This document shows, piece after piece, positions 35,389 to 44,089 of a stretch of DNA of 64,000 nucleotides. The notes under the pieces are model-generated. The model did no database searches. It was not told the origin of the DNA and saw only the letters and a program-made list of their open reading frames with translations. Source of the stretch: Bdellovibrionaceae bacterium UBA3535 (GTDB lineage Bacteria; Bdellovibrionota; Bdellovibrionia; Bdellovibrionales; UBA840); assembly GCA_002376845.1 (NCBI GenBank), contig DFOS01000026.1:1-64000 (forward strand), given 5' to 3'. How positions within the stretch are numbered: position 1 is the first letter of the stretch; each line of letters begins with the position of its first letter. The position numbers and the translations under genes are program-made.

Positions 35389-36494
35389 TAGATTTTATAG
35401 GGCCGATATTCCATATTTAAATCGCGAGCCACAGCTTCATAGGTTACGTAACCATCATAAACATTAAGACCTTTGTAAAGAGCCTTGTCTTTACTAATGG
35501 CTTCTTCCACTCCCATTTCTGCAAGCATTCTTGCATACCAAAGAGTGACATTGGTTAGCGCGTAAGTAGAAGTGCGCGGCACAACTCCCGGCATATTGGG
35601 AACACAGTAGTGAATCACTCCATCAATCTCAAAGGTTGGCTGCTTGTGCGAGGTGGGCTTACAAGTAGCAATGCAGCCGCCTTGATCAACAGCAACATCC
35701 ACAACAACGGAACCCTCTGTCATAGTTGAAATCATTTCTTTGTTAACCAAATGCGGTGCCTTTTGCCCAGGAAGCAGAACCGCTCCAATTAGCAAATCAC
35801 TTTGCGCTACACTTTCTTCAATATTTGTAATGTTGGAATACAGTGTTGTAATGCGGCCATCAAATATATGATCCAGCTCTGCCATACGAGAATGATTCAC
35901 ATCCAGAATGGTAACATTGGCTCCCAGACCGACTGCCATTTTCGCAGCATTGGTCCCCACAACTCCACCGCCTAAAATGGTAACATTGGCTCGACCAGTT
36001 GCCGTAACACCACCTAAAAGAACACCTTTACCACCATGGTCTTTTTGTAAATAGTAGGCTCCTACTTGCGTAGCCATTCGACCGGCTACTTCTGACATGG
36101 GAACAAGTAGCGGCAGACCACCTGAAGCCGACTCAATGGTTTCATAGGCTATGGCCTTCACTTTTCGATCACACAAAGCTTTTGTTAGCTCCGGTTCTGC
36201 AGCCAGATGCAAATAGGTGTATAGGATTTGATTTTCCCGCATCAATTCGTATTCATCCGGCAAAGGCTCTTTTACTTTTACAACCATGTCAGCCGTTGCA
36301 TAGATTTCTTTTGCAGAAGGTAAAATCTTGGCTCCCGCCTCCTCATAGGCTTGGTTGCTGATTCCACTGCCCACACCAGCTTGATCCTCTACATAAACTT
36401 GGTGACCATCGGCAATGAGTTGCTTGACTCCAGCCTCGGTCATTCCCACGCGATTTTCAGAAATCTTTATTTCTTTAGGCACTCCGATTTTCAT
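35388..36494 (-). CDS. ald: Alanine dehydrogenase
   Basis: This 368-residue enzyme converts L-alanine to pyruvate and ammonia with NAD and is cytoplasmic. The start MKIGVPKEIKISENRVGMTE, substrate-binding VKVKEPLPDEYEL with catalytic histidine-containing TYLHLAAE, the NAD-binding ILGGGVVGTNAAKMAVGLGA and PGVVPRTSTYALTN are characteristic of Ald. GGGGAGAGG precedes the ATG. It is coupled to the downstream flavoenzyme gene. A 15-bp inverted repeat upstream may be an operator. Confidence 0.96.
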   Translation of the reverse strand: MKIGVPKEIKISENRVGMTEAGVKQLIADGHQVYVEDQAGVGSGISNQAYEEAGAKILPSAKEIYATADMVVKVKEPLPDEYELMRENQILYTYLHLAAEPELTKALCDRKVKAIAYETIESASGGLPLLVPMSEVAGRMATQVGAYYLQKDHGGKGVLLGGVTATGRANVTILGGGVVGTNAAKMAVGLGANVTILDVNHSRMAELDHIFDGRITTLYSNITNIEESVAQSDLLIGAVLLPGQKAPHLVNKEMISTMTEGSVVVDVAVDQGGCIATCKPTSHKQPTFEIDGVIHYCVPNMPGVVPRTSTYALTNVTLWYARMLAEMGVEEAISKDKALYKGLNVYDGYVTYEAVARDLNMEYRPYKI

Positions 36495-36564
36495 AGCCTC
36501 TCCCCTTGAATAAAATCACATCGATTTATAATGGATTTTTTTTTCACAGGCTAACAGAGAATTG

Positions 36565-36579
36565 TGTCACACAGTGACA
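36565..36579. promoter_or_regulatory. Inverted repeat TGTCACACAGTGACA upstream of ald
   Basis: Two 6-bp arms flank ACA, 71 bases upstream of the ald start codon, between lpxC and ald on the same strand. It could bind a regulator of ald. The evidence is symmetry and position only. Confidence 0.35.
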
Positions 36580-36606
36580 ATTGCCTAGAACGCAACCATG
36601 TAGCGC

Positions 36607-37512
36607 TTATCGTAACCAAGCATGACGACTTTCTCGCCATATGGGAGGAAGATCACCACCTAATTCCATGATTTGATAGGAATCGGGTGAGTCTTGCAAT
36701 TTTTGAATCAGTTGATTCATCACTTCGTGACCCGCACGAAAAAGCACTACATGTCCTAATAATGGATTGCCAAGATTCACCAAATCACCCACGGCATCTA
36801 AGGCTTTATGCCGAACAAATTCATCTGGCCAACGCAGTCCGCTCTCATTCAAAACCTTCTCTTCATCAAGAACAACGGCATTATCAAGGCTGCCGCCCAA
36901 TGCCAATCCCGCTTTCTGCAAGGCTTCCACATCCTTCATAAAGCCAAAGGTTCTGGCGCCTGCCAGCTCTTTGCCGAAGGAGTTTTGATTTACATCAATG
37001 TCGATTTTCTGCCCACCAATGGCTGGGTGATCAAAGAAGATTTCGCAAGTAATCCGCAAACCATTGTATGGCACAATGTAAGCGTGCTTTTGTCCATCGC
37101 CAAAATAAACCGGGCGAGTAATGCGAATGTATTTGCGCGGTTGTTCTTGCTCCAAAATTCCCGACTCCACTAGAGCGTCAAAAAATACTTTTGCCGAACC
37201 ATCGCCGATGGGAATCTCCGGTCCTTCCAACTCAATAATAAGATTATCAATTCGAAGGGCCGCCACCGCAGACAGGCAATGCTCCACCGTAGAGACGGAA
37301 AAGTATTTGCCGCCTAAGGTGGTTGCCATATTGGTGGCCTGTACAAACTGCGCCTTTGGCGAAACATAGGGTGATCCTTCAAGATCACGACGAACAAAAT
37401 GCACTCCCGAATTCTCTGGGGCCGGACAAAAGACAAGGCTAGCTGGTTTGCCGGTATGCAGACCTGTACCTTCTACCCTGATTTTATTGCGTATGGTTCG
37501 CTGTAAGTACAT
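36607..37512 (-). CDS. lpxC: UDP-3-O-acyl-N-acetylglucosamine deacetylase
   Basis: This 301-residue cytoplasmic zinc enzyme carries out the first committed step of lipid A synthesis. The N-terminal QRTIRNKIRVEGTGLHTGK, zinc motif STVEHCLSA, EIPIGDGSA, RTFGF, VRHKALDAVGD and the C-terminal GHVVLFRAGHE are all present. The gene stands alone rather than at the end of a division/cell-wall cluster as in enterobacteria. It is strong evidence for a Gram-negative outer membrane with lipid A. Confidence 0.97.
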   Translation of the reverse strand: MYLQRTIRNKIRVEGTGLHTGKPASLVFCPAPENSGVHFVRRDLEGSPYVSPKAQFVQATNMATTLGGKYFSVSTVEHCLSAVAALRIDNLIIELEGPEIPIGDGSAKVFFDALVESGILEQEQPRKYIRITRPVYFGDGQKHAYIVPYNGLRITCEIFFDHPAIGGQKIDIDVNQNSFGKELAGARTFGFMKDVEALQKAGLALGGSLDNAVVLDEEKVLNESGLRWPDEFVRHKALDAVGDLVNLGNPLLGHVVLFRAGHEVMNQLIQKLQDSPDSYQIMELGGDLPPIWRESRHAWLR

Positions 37513-37598
37513 AAGATTATTCTATAGCACAGTCTGGGGCCTGGGCTAGAGCTTTTTCTCGTCTTTCAAATACCTTAGGGCTTTGCTAAAATATTTAT

Positions 37599-37832
37599 AT
37601 GAAAGTTTGGTGGCTTTTATCGCTATTTTTGCTGGGCTGCGCTTCAAGTGAAGAGGAGCGCTATCCCGCCTATGTTCACCCGGCAGCCTATGGCGCAGAT
37701 GGCTTTCCTATCCATGCCCCACCACCAGAAAGAGATCACGAACCAGATGCGAGGTTTTATTTTAAGGAGTGCTCGCCCACTGGAGGGCGCACTTATTATT
37801 CGCATACATCATATGTCTGTGATGGTTTTTAA
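37599..37832 (+). CDS. Small lipoprotein
   Basis: This 77-residue protein has a clear lipoprotein signal (WLLSLFLLGC, C14). The mature part is proline- and aromatic-rich with two cysteines (KECSPTG and YVCDGF) that could pair. The C-terminal half suggests a small folded envelope domain, but I recognise no family. It is divergent from lpxC, with 86 bases between them. Confidence 0.7.
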   Translation: MKVWWLLSLFLLGCASSEEERYPAYVHPAAYGADGFPIHAPPPERDHEPDARFYFKECSPTGGRTYYSHTSYVCDGF

Positions 37833-38161
37833 ACTGACCTGCCTTCGTGTGTTTGCCCATTTTTCATAAAGTCCTAAAAAAATCTATTTCCAGCGGGCTT
37901 TATTATTTCAATATCACTGAAACGTAATTTATGGGAACTAGCTCAAAAAAGTGAGGGTCTATAAGATCCACTTGCCGGCGAAGTGGATGGGTGCCGATAA
38001 AAGAAATCTATTACCTGATTTCAACTAAATGCACTCATTTGAGATAGAGCGTAGTATATGTAAACCGTGTTTACAGTCTTGGTCTTTTTTTCACCCGCAA
38101 TCTCATAGCTTTTGCGGCAAAACCCTCTAGTGTATCATGCAACTTATTCAAAGGAGATAAA
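37833..38161. other. 329-base intergenic region with hairpins and a palindrome
   Basis: No gene is supported here. It holds a perfect 8-bp stem (ATCCACTT 37966-37973 with AAGTGGAT 37981-37988, loop GCCGGCG), a small CTCA/TGAG hairpin just before it, AAATG/CATTT near 38036, and the TGTAAAC palindrome at 38059-38075. An unrecognised structured leader for the downstream gene is possible. Confidence 0.5.
38059..38075. promoter_or_regulatory. Operator-like palindrome TGTAAACCGTGTTTACA
   Basis: A perfect 7-bp inverted repeat with CGT spacer lies 87 bases upstream of the small exported protein gene at 38162. Symmetric sites of this kind are common operators. The binding protein is unknown. Confidence 0.45.
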
Positions 38162-38488
38162 ATGAAAACTCTATTTACAATGACCTGTCTACTCTTGGCC
38201 CAAGGTGCTTTTGCCGATGAAATTGTTAGCTCGCAAATCCAAATGTCTTCCGAATCTTTCTATTACGGAGCATTGAACAACCACTATGTCATTTCTGATA
38301 CATTCAGCGACACAACATCGGAAAAAATACAGCAGATCATCTTGCAAGATCTAACAACGAAATGTGATTTAAAAAATGGTCAACTAGGGCCAATCACGAA
38401 AATGGACAAGTCCTATCGCATGGAAGGTGAAAAAGGCGCAGAAACGAACTACTACACCATCTCCGTAGAAGCCAACTGCCTCTACTAA
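38162..38488 (+). CDS. Small exported protein of unknown function
   Basis: This 108-residue protein has a signal peptide (1-19, QGAFA then DEIV) and an AAAGGAGAT ribosome-binding site. The mature part has two cysteines (TTKCDLKNG and EANCLY) likely to form a disulfide, with a predicted alpha/beta makeup. The family is not recognised. Strong ribosome-binding and a long leader with a palindrome suggest a regulated, well-translated periplasmic protein. Confidence 0.75.
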   Translation: MKTLFTMTCLLLAQGAFADEIVSSQIQMSSESFYYGALNNHYVISDTFSDTTSEKIQQIILQDLTTKCDLKNGQLGPITKMDKSYRMEGEKGAETNYYTISVEANCLY

Positions 38489-38507
38489 ATTGCTTGTAGC
38501 AAGTCGC

Positions 38508-39533
38508 TCATATATCCAAAGTCAAATTGTCCGATTTGGCACGACTTAAAGGTATACCTAAATGCTGGTAAGCCATCTCGGTAGTGATTCGCCCGCGAGG
38601 AGTTTTTTGGATAAATCCTTCTTGTAATAAAAAAGGCTCGTACACCTCTTCTAGTGTACCTCGATCCTCACTTAAGGCAGCACTTAAGGTATCAATGCCC
38701 ACCGGGCCGCCTTGAAATTTTTCGCAAATCACTTGTAAAATGCGTCGATCCATTGGGTCCAAACCACGCTGATCTACATCCAAGTGGTCCAAGGCGTACT
38801 TGGCAACTTCTAAGGTGATAACATTGTTCGACTTTACCTGCGCATAATCACGCACACGTTTTAACAAACGGTTGGCAATTCGCGGTGTGGCTCGGCAACG
38901 AAGGGCAATTTCTTTTGCGGCATCTTCTTCGATTTCCACGCCGAGTAGCCCCGCACTTCGGTGCAAAATAACGACCAAGTCTTCTTTATTATAAAAGTTC
39001 AAACGCTCCACAATGCCAAAACGATCTAAAAAGGGCTTGTCCATAAGACCTGCGCGAGTGGTGGCTCCAATGATGGTAAATGGTGCCAATTGAAACTTCA
39101 TCACGCGCGCACCTAAGCCCTCGCCCGTAACAATATCAATTTGGTAGTCTTCCATGGCGGAATATAGATATTCTTCGACAACTTTGTTCAAGCGATGAAT
39201 CTCATCAATGAAAAGGATAGAAAATGGTTTTAAGCTTGTGAGTACGGCCGCCAGCTCGCCCTTTTTATCTAGCGCAGGCCCCGAGGTGATTTTTATTTCT
39301 CCGCCTAGCTCTTTTGCCACAATATGGGCCAGAGTTGTCTTTCCCAAACCCGGTGGCCCACAAAAAAGACAGTGATCCAGTGGCTCTTCCCGGTTTTTTG
39401 CTGCACTAACAAAAATTTGCAGTTTCTCTTTTAACTTGGACTGCCCGGGAAATTCGCTGAATTTTACTGGACGTAATTTGTTTTCCCATTTTTGATCCAT
39501 TGGTGTTGGAGTCTTGTCTACAATTCGTTCCAT
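38508..39533 (-). CDS. ruvB: Holliday junction DNA helicase RuvB
   Basis: This 341-residue AAA+ motor drives branch migration with RuvA. Walker A GPPGLGKTT (59-67), Walker B LFIDEIHRLN, sensor TIIGATTRAG, arginine-finger region FLDRFGIVERL and the C-terminal winged helix (PRGRITTEMAYQHLG) are all present. The ATG follows the ruvA stop directly (TAAATG). Gene order is ruvA-ruvB, as in most bacteria. Confidence 0.98.
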   Translation of the reverse strand: MERIVDKTPTPMDQKWENKLRPVKFSEFPGQSKLKEKLQIFVSAAKNREEPLDHCLFCGPPGLGKTTLAHIVAKELGGEIKITSGPALDKKGELAAVLTSLKPFSILFIDEIHRLNKVVEEYLYSAMEDYQIDIVTGEGLGARVMKFQLAPFTIIGATTRAGLMDKPFLDRFGIVERLNFYNKEDLVVILHRSAGLLGVEIEEDAAKEIALRCRATPRIANRLLKRVRDYAQVKSNNVITLEVAKYALDHLDVDQRGLDPMDRRILQVICEKFQGGPVGIDTLSAALSEDRGTLEEVYEPFLLQEGFIQKTPRGRITTEMAYQHLGIPLSRAKSDNLTLDI

Positions 39534-40106
39534 TTAATTCCCCGCCGTCAGTTGTTGTAAGGATTCGCGAATGCCTTCCTCTGTGCCAATGTCTTCTTGC
39601 AGCTTGGATACGACCATGTCCACATCCGCAAGCTTGAAGCCAAGGTTCACCAATGCGGAACGTATCTCGCGCTTGGTTGATTTTCCTTCTAGCTCGACAC
39701 TTTCCTCCATGACCAATTTGCCTTTCAAACTCAATACCATTTGCTCCGCTTTTTTCTTACCAACTTTGGGCAGTGAGCTCAGAGATTTCACATCACCATT
39801 TTCGATCCACTCAAAAATTGTATCCGGGCCAGCTCCCGATAGAATTTGTGCCGCCATCTTTGGGCCAATGCCGTTGACTTTATTAAGAGATAAAAACAAA
39901 TCTTTTTCAAAGCGATTGATAAAGCCAAAAAGCTGCAAGGCATCTTCTTTTACATGGGTGTGAACATGCAAACTAGCAGGAGCATTTAGTACCAGCGAAT
40001 CTAAAGTGTTACTTGAACAGGTAAGTTCATAGCCCACTCCATTCACATCTATAATGCAGTCGGACTCACCAATATAATCCACATGTCCTTTTAAAAAAGC
40101 GATCAA
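39534..40106 (-). CDS. ruvA: Holliday junction DNA helicase subunit RuvA
   Basis: This 190-residue protein binds four-way junctions and recruits RuvB. The OB-fold N-terminus (IAFLKGHVDYIGESDCIIDVNGVGYEL in part), paired helix-hairpin-helix motifs (VNGIGPKMAAQIL and LPKVGKKKAEQMV) and C-terminal RuvB-contact domain are present. The start is the TTG at 40106: GGGGAGG lies just upstream and the protein then begins as RuvA proteins do. The longer frame reaching an ATG at 40193 adds 29 unrelated residues. Confidence 0.95.
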   Translation of the reverse strand: MIAFLKGHVDYIGESDCIIDVNGVGYELTCSSNTLDSLVLNAPASLHVHTHVKEDALQLFGFINRFEKDLFLSLNKVNGIGPKMAAQILSGAGPDTIFEWIENGDVKSLSSLPKVGKKKAEQMVLSLKGKLVMEESVELEGKSTKREIRSALVNLGFKLADVDMVVSKLQEDIGTEEGIRESLQQLTAGN

Positions 40107-40271
40107 AGCTGCCTCCCCAACAAAAAAAGCATACGCAGATCTTACGGGCGAAGCAATCCTTAAAGCAGTGCGCACAGAACGACAGACTGCCAAGATTCAT
40201 AGCAGAGCTGCTTCGTAAGTGTTTGATTTCGGTTGGCTTTGTTGGCAGAATTTCAAAACATAGGGGGTTTT

Positions 40272-41957
40272 ATGGAAGCCGTTTGGAAAAAGTCCTACCC
40301 AGCAGGGGTAAATTTTGAAATCGATTTGACTGCTTACAACAACATCTTGGATGTCTACCGTGAAGGAGTCAGAAAATTTGATGACCTGCCGGCATTCACC
40401 AATATGGGAACGGATTTAAGTTTTCATGATTTGGATCGTTTATCCCGAAACTTTGCGGCTTATCTGCAAAAAGATTTGGGCTTAAAAAAGGGCGATCGCA
40501 TAGCCCTGCAAATGCCCAACCTATTGCAATTTCCAGTTGCCTTATTTGGTGCTTTTCGCGCAGGACTGATCGTCACCAATGTGAACCCCCTTTATACCGA
40601 GCGCGAAATGGCACATCAGTTAAACGACTCGGGAGCCGAGACCATCGTCATTGTCGCCAATTTTGCCAGTAAACTTGCGGATATTATTGGTGAGACAAAG
40701 ATACAAAATGTCATTGTAACGGAGCTAGGAGATTTGCTTAGTTTTCCTAAATCCCTGCTTGTTAACTCTGTTGTGAAATACCTGAAAAAAATGGTGCCCG
40801 CCTATGAATTGCCGGGCGCAGTAAAATTCAATCACGCCCTTGCCCTTGGCTCGAACCATGACTTGCAAGAGCCTAAAATTACCCTCGAAGACACGGCTTT
40901 TCTTCAATACACCGGTGGCACAACTGGCGTGGCAAAAGGAGCCGAACTCACACACAAAAACATTGTCGCCAATATGTTGCAAATTCGGGAATGGTTAAAA
41001 CCTGTATTAAAAGAAGGAAAAGAAATCATTATCGCACCACTACCGCTTTACCACATCTTCTCGTTAACGGTGAACTGCCTCGCTTTTTTCAGCTATGGCG
41101 CTAGAAATGTTCTCATCACCAACCCTCGTGACATTCCTGGTTTTGTGAAGGAACTAAAAAACTTTCGTTATACTGCCATGGTAGGTTTGAACACACTTTA
41201 CAATGCACTACTAAACAATGAGGATTTTCGAAAACTAGATTTCTCCCCACTTAAAATTTCTGTGGCTGGTGGTATGGCATTACAAAGAGCCGTATCCGAA
41301 AGATGGCACCAGGTTACAGGCAGCAAAATTGCCGAAGGTTACGGCCTAACGGAAAGCTCGCCGGTACTCTGCGTGAATCCCGTCGATGGCACCGATCAAG
41401 CCGGCACAATTGGCATTCCAGTTCCTAGTACTGACATAAAAATTATGAAAGAAGATGGCACAGAGGCTGGTTTTCATGAGGCAGGTGAGCTTTGGGCAAA
41501 GGGACCACAAATCATGAAAGGCTATTGGAATCGCCCAGAAGAAACGGCCAAAACCCTCACCGAAGATGGTTGGTTAAAAACTGGCGATATCGCAGAAATC
41601 AAAGAAGATGGTTTCTTGCAAATTGTCGATCGCAAAAAAGATATGATCTTGGTATCGGGCTTTAATGTTTATCCGAACGAGCTTGAGGATGTGGTCGCCT
41701 CGCACGAGAAAGTACTTGAGGTCGCAGCGATTGGCGTGCCGGACAAAGATAGCGGCGAAGTGCCAAAACTATTTATTGTTAAAAAAGCAGAGTCCTTAAC
41801 AGAAGAAGAAATTATGGCCTATTGCCGCGAACAACTTACTGGCTACAAACGCCCCAAGCACATTGAGTTTGTGGACGAATTGCCAAAGTCCAATGTCGGC
41901 AAGATTTTGCGCAAAGACTTGCGTGCCATGGAAGAAAAGCGAAGCGCCGCAGTTTAA
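40272..41957 (+). CDS. fadD: Long-chain fatty acid--CoA ligase
   Basis: This 561-residue enzyme activates fatty acids with ATP and CoA. The AMP-binding signature YTGGTTGVAKGAELTH, GYGLTESSPV, TGDIAEIKEDGFLQIVDRKKDMI and the C-terminal lysine region LPKSNVGKILRKDL are present, giving a close FadD match. The ATG at 40272 follows AGGGGG; the frame opens earlier at 40233. It lies in the opposite direction between ruvA and ruvC, and its stop overlaps the ruvC stop by four bases. It would feed acyl-CoA to FadE and PlsB encoded elsewhere in the window. Confidence 0.95.
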   Translation: MEAVWKKSYPAGVNFEIDLTAYNNILDVYREGVRKFDDLPAFTNMGTDLSFHDLDRLSRNFAAYLQKDLGLKKGDRIALQMPNLLQFPVALFGAFRAGLIVTNVNPLYTEREMAHQLNDSGAETIVIVANFASKLADIIGETKIQNVIVTELGDLLSFPKSLLVNSVVKYLKKMVPAYELPGAVKFNHALALGSNHDLQEPKITLEDTAFLQYTGGTTGVAKGAELTHKNIVANMLQIREWLKPVLKEGKEIIIAPLPLYHIFSLTVNCLAFFSYGARNVLITNPRDIPGFVKELKNFRYTAMVGLNTLYNALLNNEDFRKLDFSPLKISVAGGMALQRAVSERWHQVTGSKIAEGYGLTESSPVLCVNPVDGTDQAGTIGIPVPSTDIKIMKEDGTEAGFHEAGELWAKGPQIMKGYWNRPEETAKTLTEDGWLKTGDIAEIKEDGFLQIVDRKKDMILVSGFNVYPNELEDVVASHEKVLEVAAIGVPDKDSGEVPKLFIVKKAESLTEEEIMAYCREQLTGYKRPKHIEFVDELPKSNVGKILRKDLRAMEEKRSAAV

Positions 41958-42451
41958 ACCTGCGCGCCGAATCTTCGTAATATATCCATCTTGGAAGCAT
42001 GGTAATAAGCTAGTGCCAAGGCATCCGTGGCATCTAGTTTGTTCACATGTATTTGTGTGTTTAATATATTTTGCAAGAGCAAGGCTACCTGATCTTTGGA
42101 AGCATTACCGTTTCCTGTGACGCCTTTTTTTACGGCCTTTGCAGCATAGTGATGAATTTCAGCGCCTGCCATATAGGCCTTATACAAAACCACTCCCCGA
42201 ATATGCGCCAAATGTAGACTGGACTTAATATTTTTTGCCGTAAAAACATCCTCTGTAACCACAATATTGGGCTGATAGCTAGTTAATACGCGGTCTAACT
42301 CTTCCCCCATAAATGCCAGTCGTTTTTCAAACGGCCAATCTGGATTGGCGACAATCACACCAAAATCCACGCAGCGAATATCATCGCCCTTATCAATCAA
42401 ACCATAACCGGTGTTATGAGAACCAGGATCAATTCCTAGAAGTAAAGTCAT
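41954..42451 (-). CDS. ruvC: Crossover junction endodeoxyribonuclease RuvC
   Basis: This 165-residue nuclease resolves Holliday junctions. The RNase H-like active site is visible: LGIDPGSHNTGYG (D8), VVTEDVF, and the C-terminal KLDATDALALAYYH with its aspartates. It is cotranscribed with yebC, the stop of which is nine bases upstream of its ATG, and is separated from ruvAB by the opposing fadD gene. Confidence 0.97.
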   Translation of the reverse strand: MTLLLGIDPGSHNTGYGLIDKGDDIRCVDFGVIVANPDWPFEKRLAFMGEELDRVLTSYQPNIVVTEDVFTAKNIKSSLHLAHIRGVVLYKAYMAGAEIHHYAAKAVKKGVTGNGNASKDQVALLLQNILNTQIHVNKLDATDALALAYYHASKMDILRRFGAQV

Positions 42452-42459
42452 GTTGCTCC

Positions 42460-43212
42460 CTATAAGTTTGAAATTCGCTCAAACTCACTATCACTGATGT
42501 CGAAATTTGCATGTACATTTTGTACATCATCATTATCTTCTAATGTTTGCACGAGTTGAATCACCTTTTCCGCATCCTCGCCTTCAATGGGCACTGTGGT
42601 CTGCGGAATTTTCGATACTTCTGCACGGCTAAAAGCAAAACCCTGCTTTTCCAATTCGTCTCGGATACGATCAAAGTCTTCAAAGGCAGTATAAATCGTT
42701 AGATAGTCTTCATCCTCTTCTATATCATCGGCCCCTAAATCTATGGCCACCTCTTGTGTTTTTTCACTATCAATTTTAGCCTTATCAAAAGTAATTACTC
42801 CCTTGGTATCAAACATATAATTCACACTACCAATTTCGCCAAGATTACCATTTCCCTTGTTAAAGATATAACGAATTTCATGCAGACTGCGGTTTGTATT
42901 GTCCGTCAAGCAATCCACCAAGATGGCAACTCCTCCGGGACCATATCCCTCGTAGGTGATCTCTTCAAAATTGGCACCATCGCTGCCGCCGGCCCCTTTT
43001 TTGATCGCCCGTTGAATATTGTCTTTCGGCATAGACACAGCCCTTGCTGCTGCAACGGCTCGGCGAAGCCTAGGGTTGGAGTCTTCATCTTCACCGCCCA
43101 ATTTTGCTGCCACTGTAATTTCTTTTGCTAATTTGGTGAATACCTTTGCTCTCTTGGCATCTGCTGCACCCTTTTTGTGCTTGATATTCGCCCATTTACT
43201 ATGTCCGGCCAT
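42460..43212 (-). CDS. yebC: YebC/PmpR-family DNA-binding regulatory protein
   Basis: This 250-residue protein starts MAGHSKWANIKHKK, the hallmark of YebC, and continues with RAVAAARAVSMPKDNIQRAIKKG and EEITYEGYGPGG. The ATG at 43212 has GAGGTG upstream and is preferred over the in-frame ATG at 43218. Members act as transcription regulators or help translation at difficult stretches. Adjacency to ruvC is conserved in many bacteria. Confidence 0.96.
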   Translation of the reverse strand: MAGHSKWANIKHKKGAADAKRAKVFTKLAKEITVAAKLGGEDEDSNPRLRRAVAAARAVSMPKDNIQRAIKKGAGGSDGANFEEITYEGYGPGGVAILVDCLTDNTNRSLHEIRYIFNKGNGNLGEIGSVNYMFDTKGVITFDKAKIDSEKTQEVAIDLGADDIEEDEDYLTIYTAFEDFDRIRDELEKQGFAFSRAEVSKIPQTTVPIEGEDAEKVIQLVQTLEDNDDVQNVHANFDISDSEFERISNL

Positions 43213-43304
43213 TTTCACCTCTTCAGCAACACTCTAATGAAAAAGCACAAGACAAGCAAGTTATCCTATTGAATTCATTTAGTTAACGTGGGAACATAAT
43301 ATTG

Positions 43305-44081
43305 ATGGCAGATATAAATCCTGAATTTATAGAGCGTTACCAACTTCTTTACCAAAAAGATCCGAACTCTAAGATCTTCGCCCCACTTGCTGAAGCATAC
43401 CGCAAAATGGGAATGCTAAAAGAAGCCATGAAGGTTGCAAACAAGGGAGTGGAACTGCATCCCTCTTTTCCCAGCGGCAGGGTTGCACTCGCCAAGGTGC
43501 TAATTGATTTAAAAAAATCCACCGAAGCCATTGAACACTTAGAAAAGGCCGTGGCTCTTTCGCCTGAAAATGTTTTGGCGCACACCCTATTGGCAAAATC
43601 CTATCTTGAACTCAAAAAGCCGCGCAAAGCTCTACATGCTTACAAAATGTTGTTGTTTTTGAATCCCAATCACACCTTAGCGCAAAATATGGTTAAAAAG
43701 CTCGAAAGCTTAGAGGCAGAGGATTTTGAAGAAGAAGTCTTTAGCATTCGCAAACTTGGCGACAACATTCGCAGCCATTTTATTGATGAGAAAATGCAAG
43801 AAGAGCTTAGCACACAACATGAGAAAAACCGTTATTTGGAGCGCTGCCTTTCTTTAGCCGATGCTTTTCTCGCACGAAATGATTATGAAAAGGCCCTATC
43901 TTGCCTGCTTGCTGCTAGAGAGCGATTAGGTAAAATTCCAGAAGTCGAAAAGCGCTTGCTTTTAATTCATGAGCGCGAAGAAGAGCCGGACATTACTACG
44001 AAGGCAAGTCCAATACGGAAAAAGATTGCCTTTTTAGAAAGATTATTGTTACGTATCGAAAAAAATCAGGCTCTTACTTAG
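43305..44081 (+). CDS. Tetratricopeptide-repeat protein upstream of efp
   Basis: This 258-residue soluble protein (ATG 43305) has about four TPR units (about 10-145: ALAEAYRKMGMLKEAMKVANKG, AKVLIDLKKSTEAIEHLEKAV, AKSYLELKKPRKALHAYKMLL), then a helical C-terminal part with another repeat-like hairpin (about 175-210). It has no signal peptide. It ends eight bases before the efp start codon, so they are probably cotranscribed. TPR proteins scaffold other proteins; the partner is unknown. Confidence 0.85.
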   Translation: MADINPEFIERYQLLYQKDPNSKIFAPLAEAYRKMGMLKEAMKVANKGVELHPSFPSGRVALAKVLIDLKKSTEAIEHLEKAVALSPENVLAHTLLAKSYLELKKPRKALHAYKMLLFLNPNHTLAQNMVKKLESLEAEDFEEEVFSIRKLGDNIRSHFIDEKMQEELSTQHEKNRYLERCLSLADAFLARNDYEKALSCLLAARERLGKIPEVEKRLLLIHEREEEPDITTKASPIRKKIAFLERLLLRIEKNQALT

Positions 44082-44089
44082 AGGTTAAT

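Noticed and set aside
36565..36579. CRP/FNR site upstream of ald
   Set aside because: The arms TGTCAC/GTGACA with a three-base centre do not match the TGTGA-N6-TCACA spacing, so only a generic inverted repeat is reported.
37920..38000. Possible cyclic-di-GMP or other known riboswitch
   Set aside because: Hairpins are present, but none of the conserved core sequences of riboswitch classes known to me could be matched.
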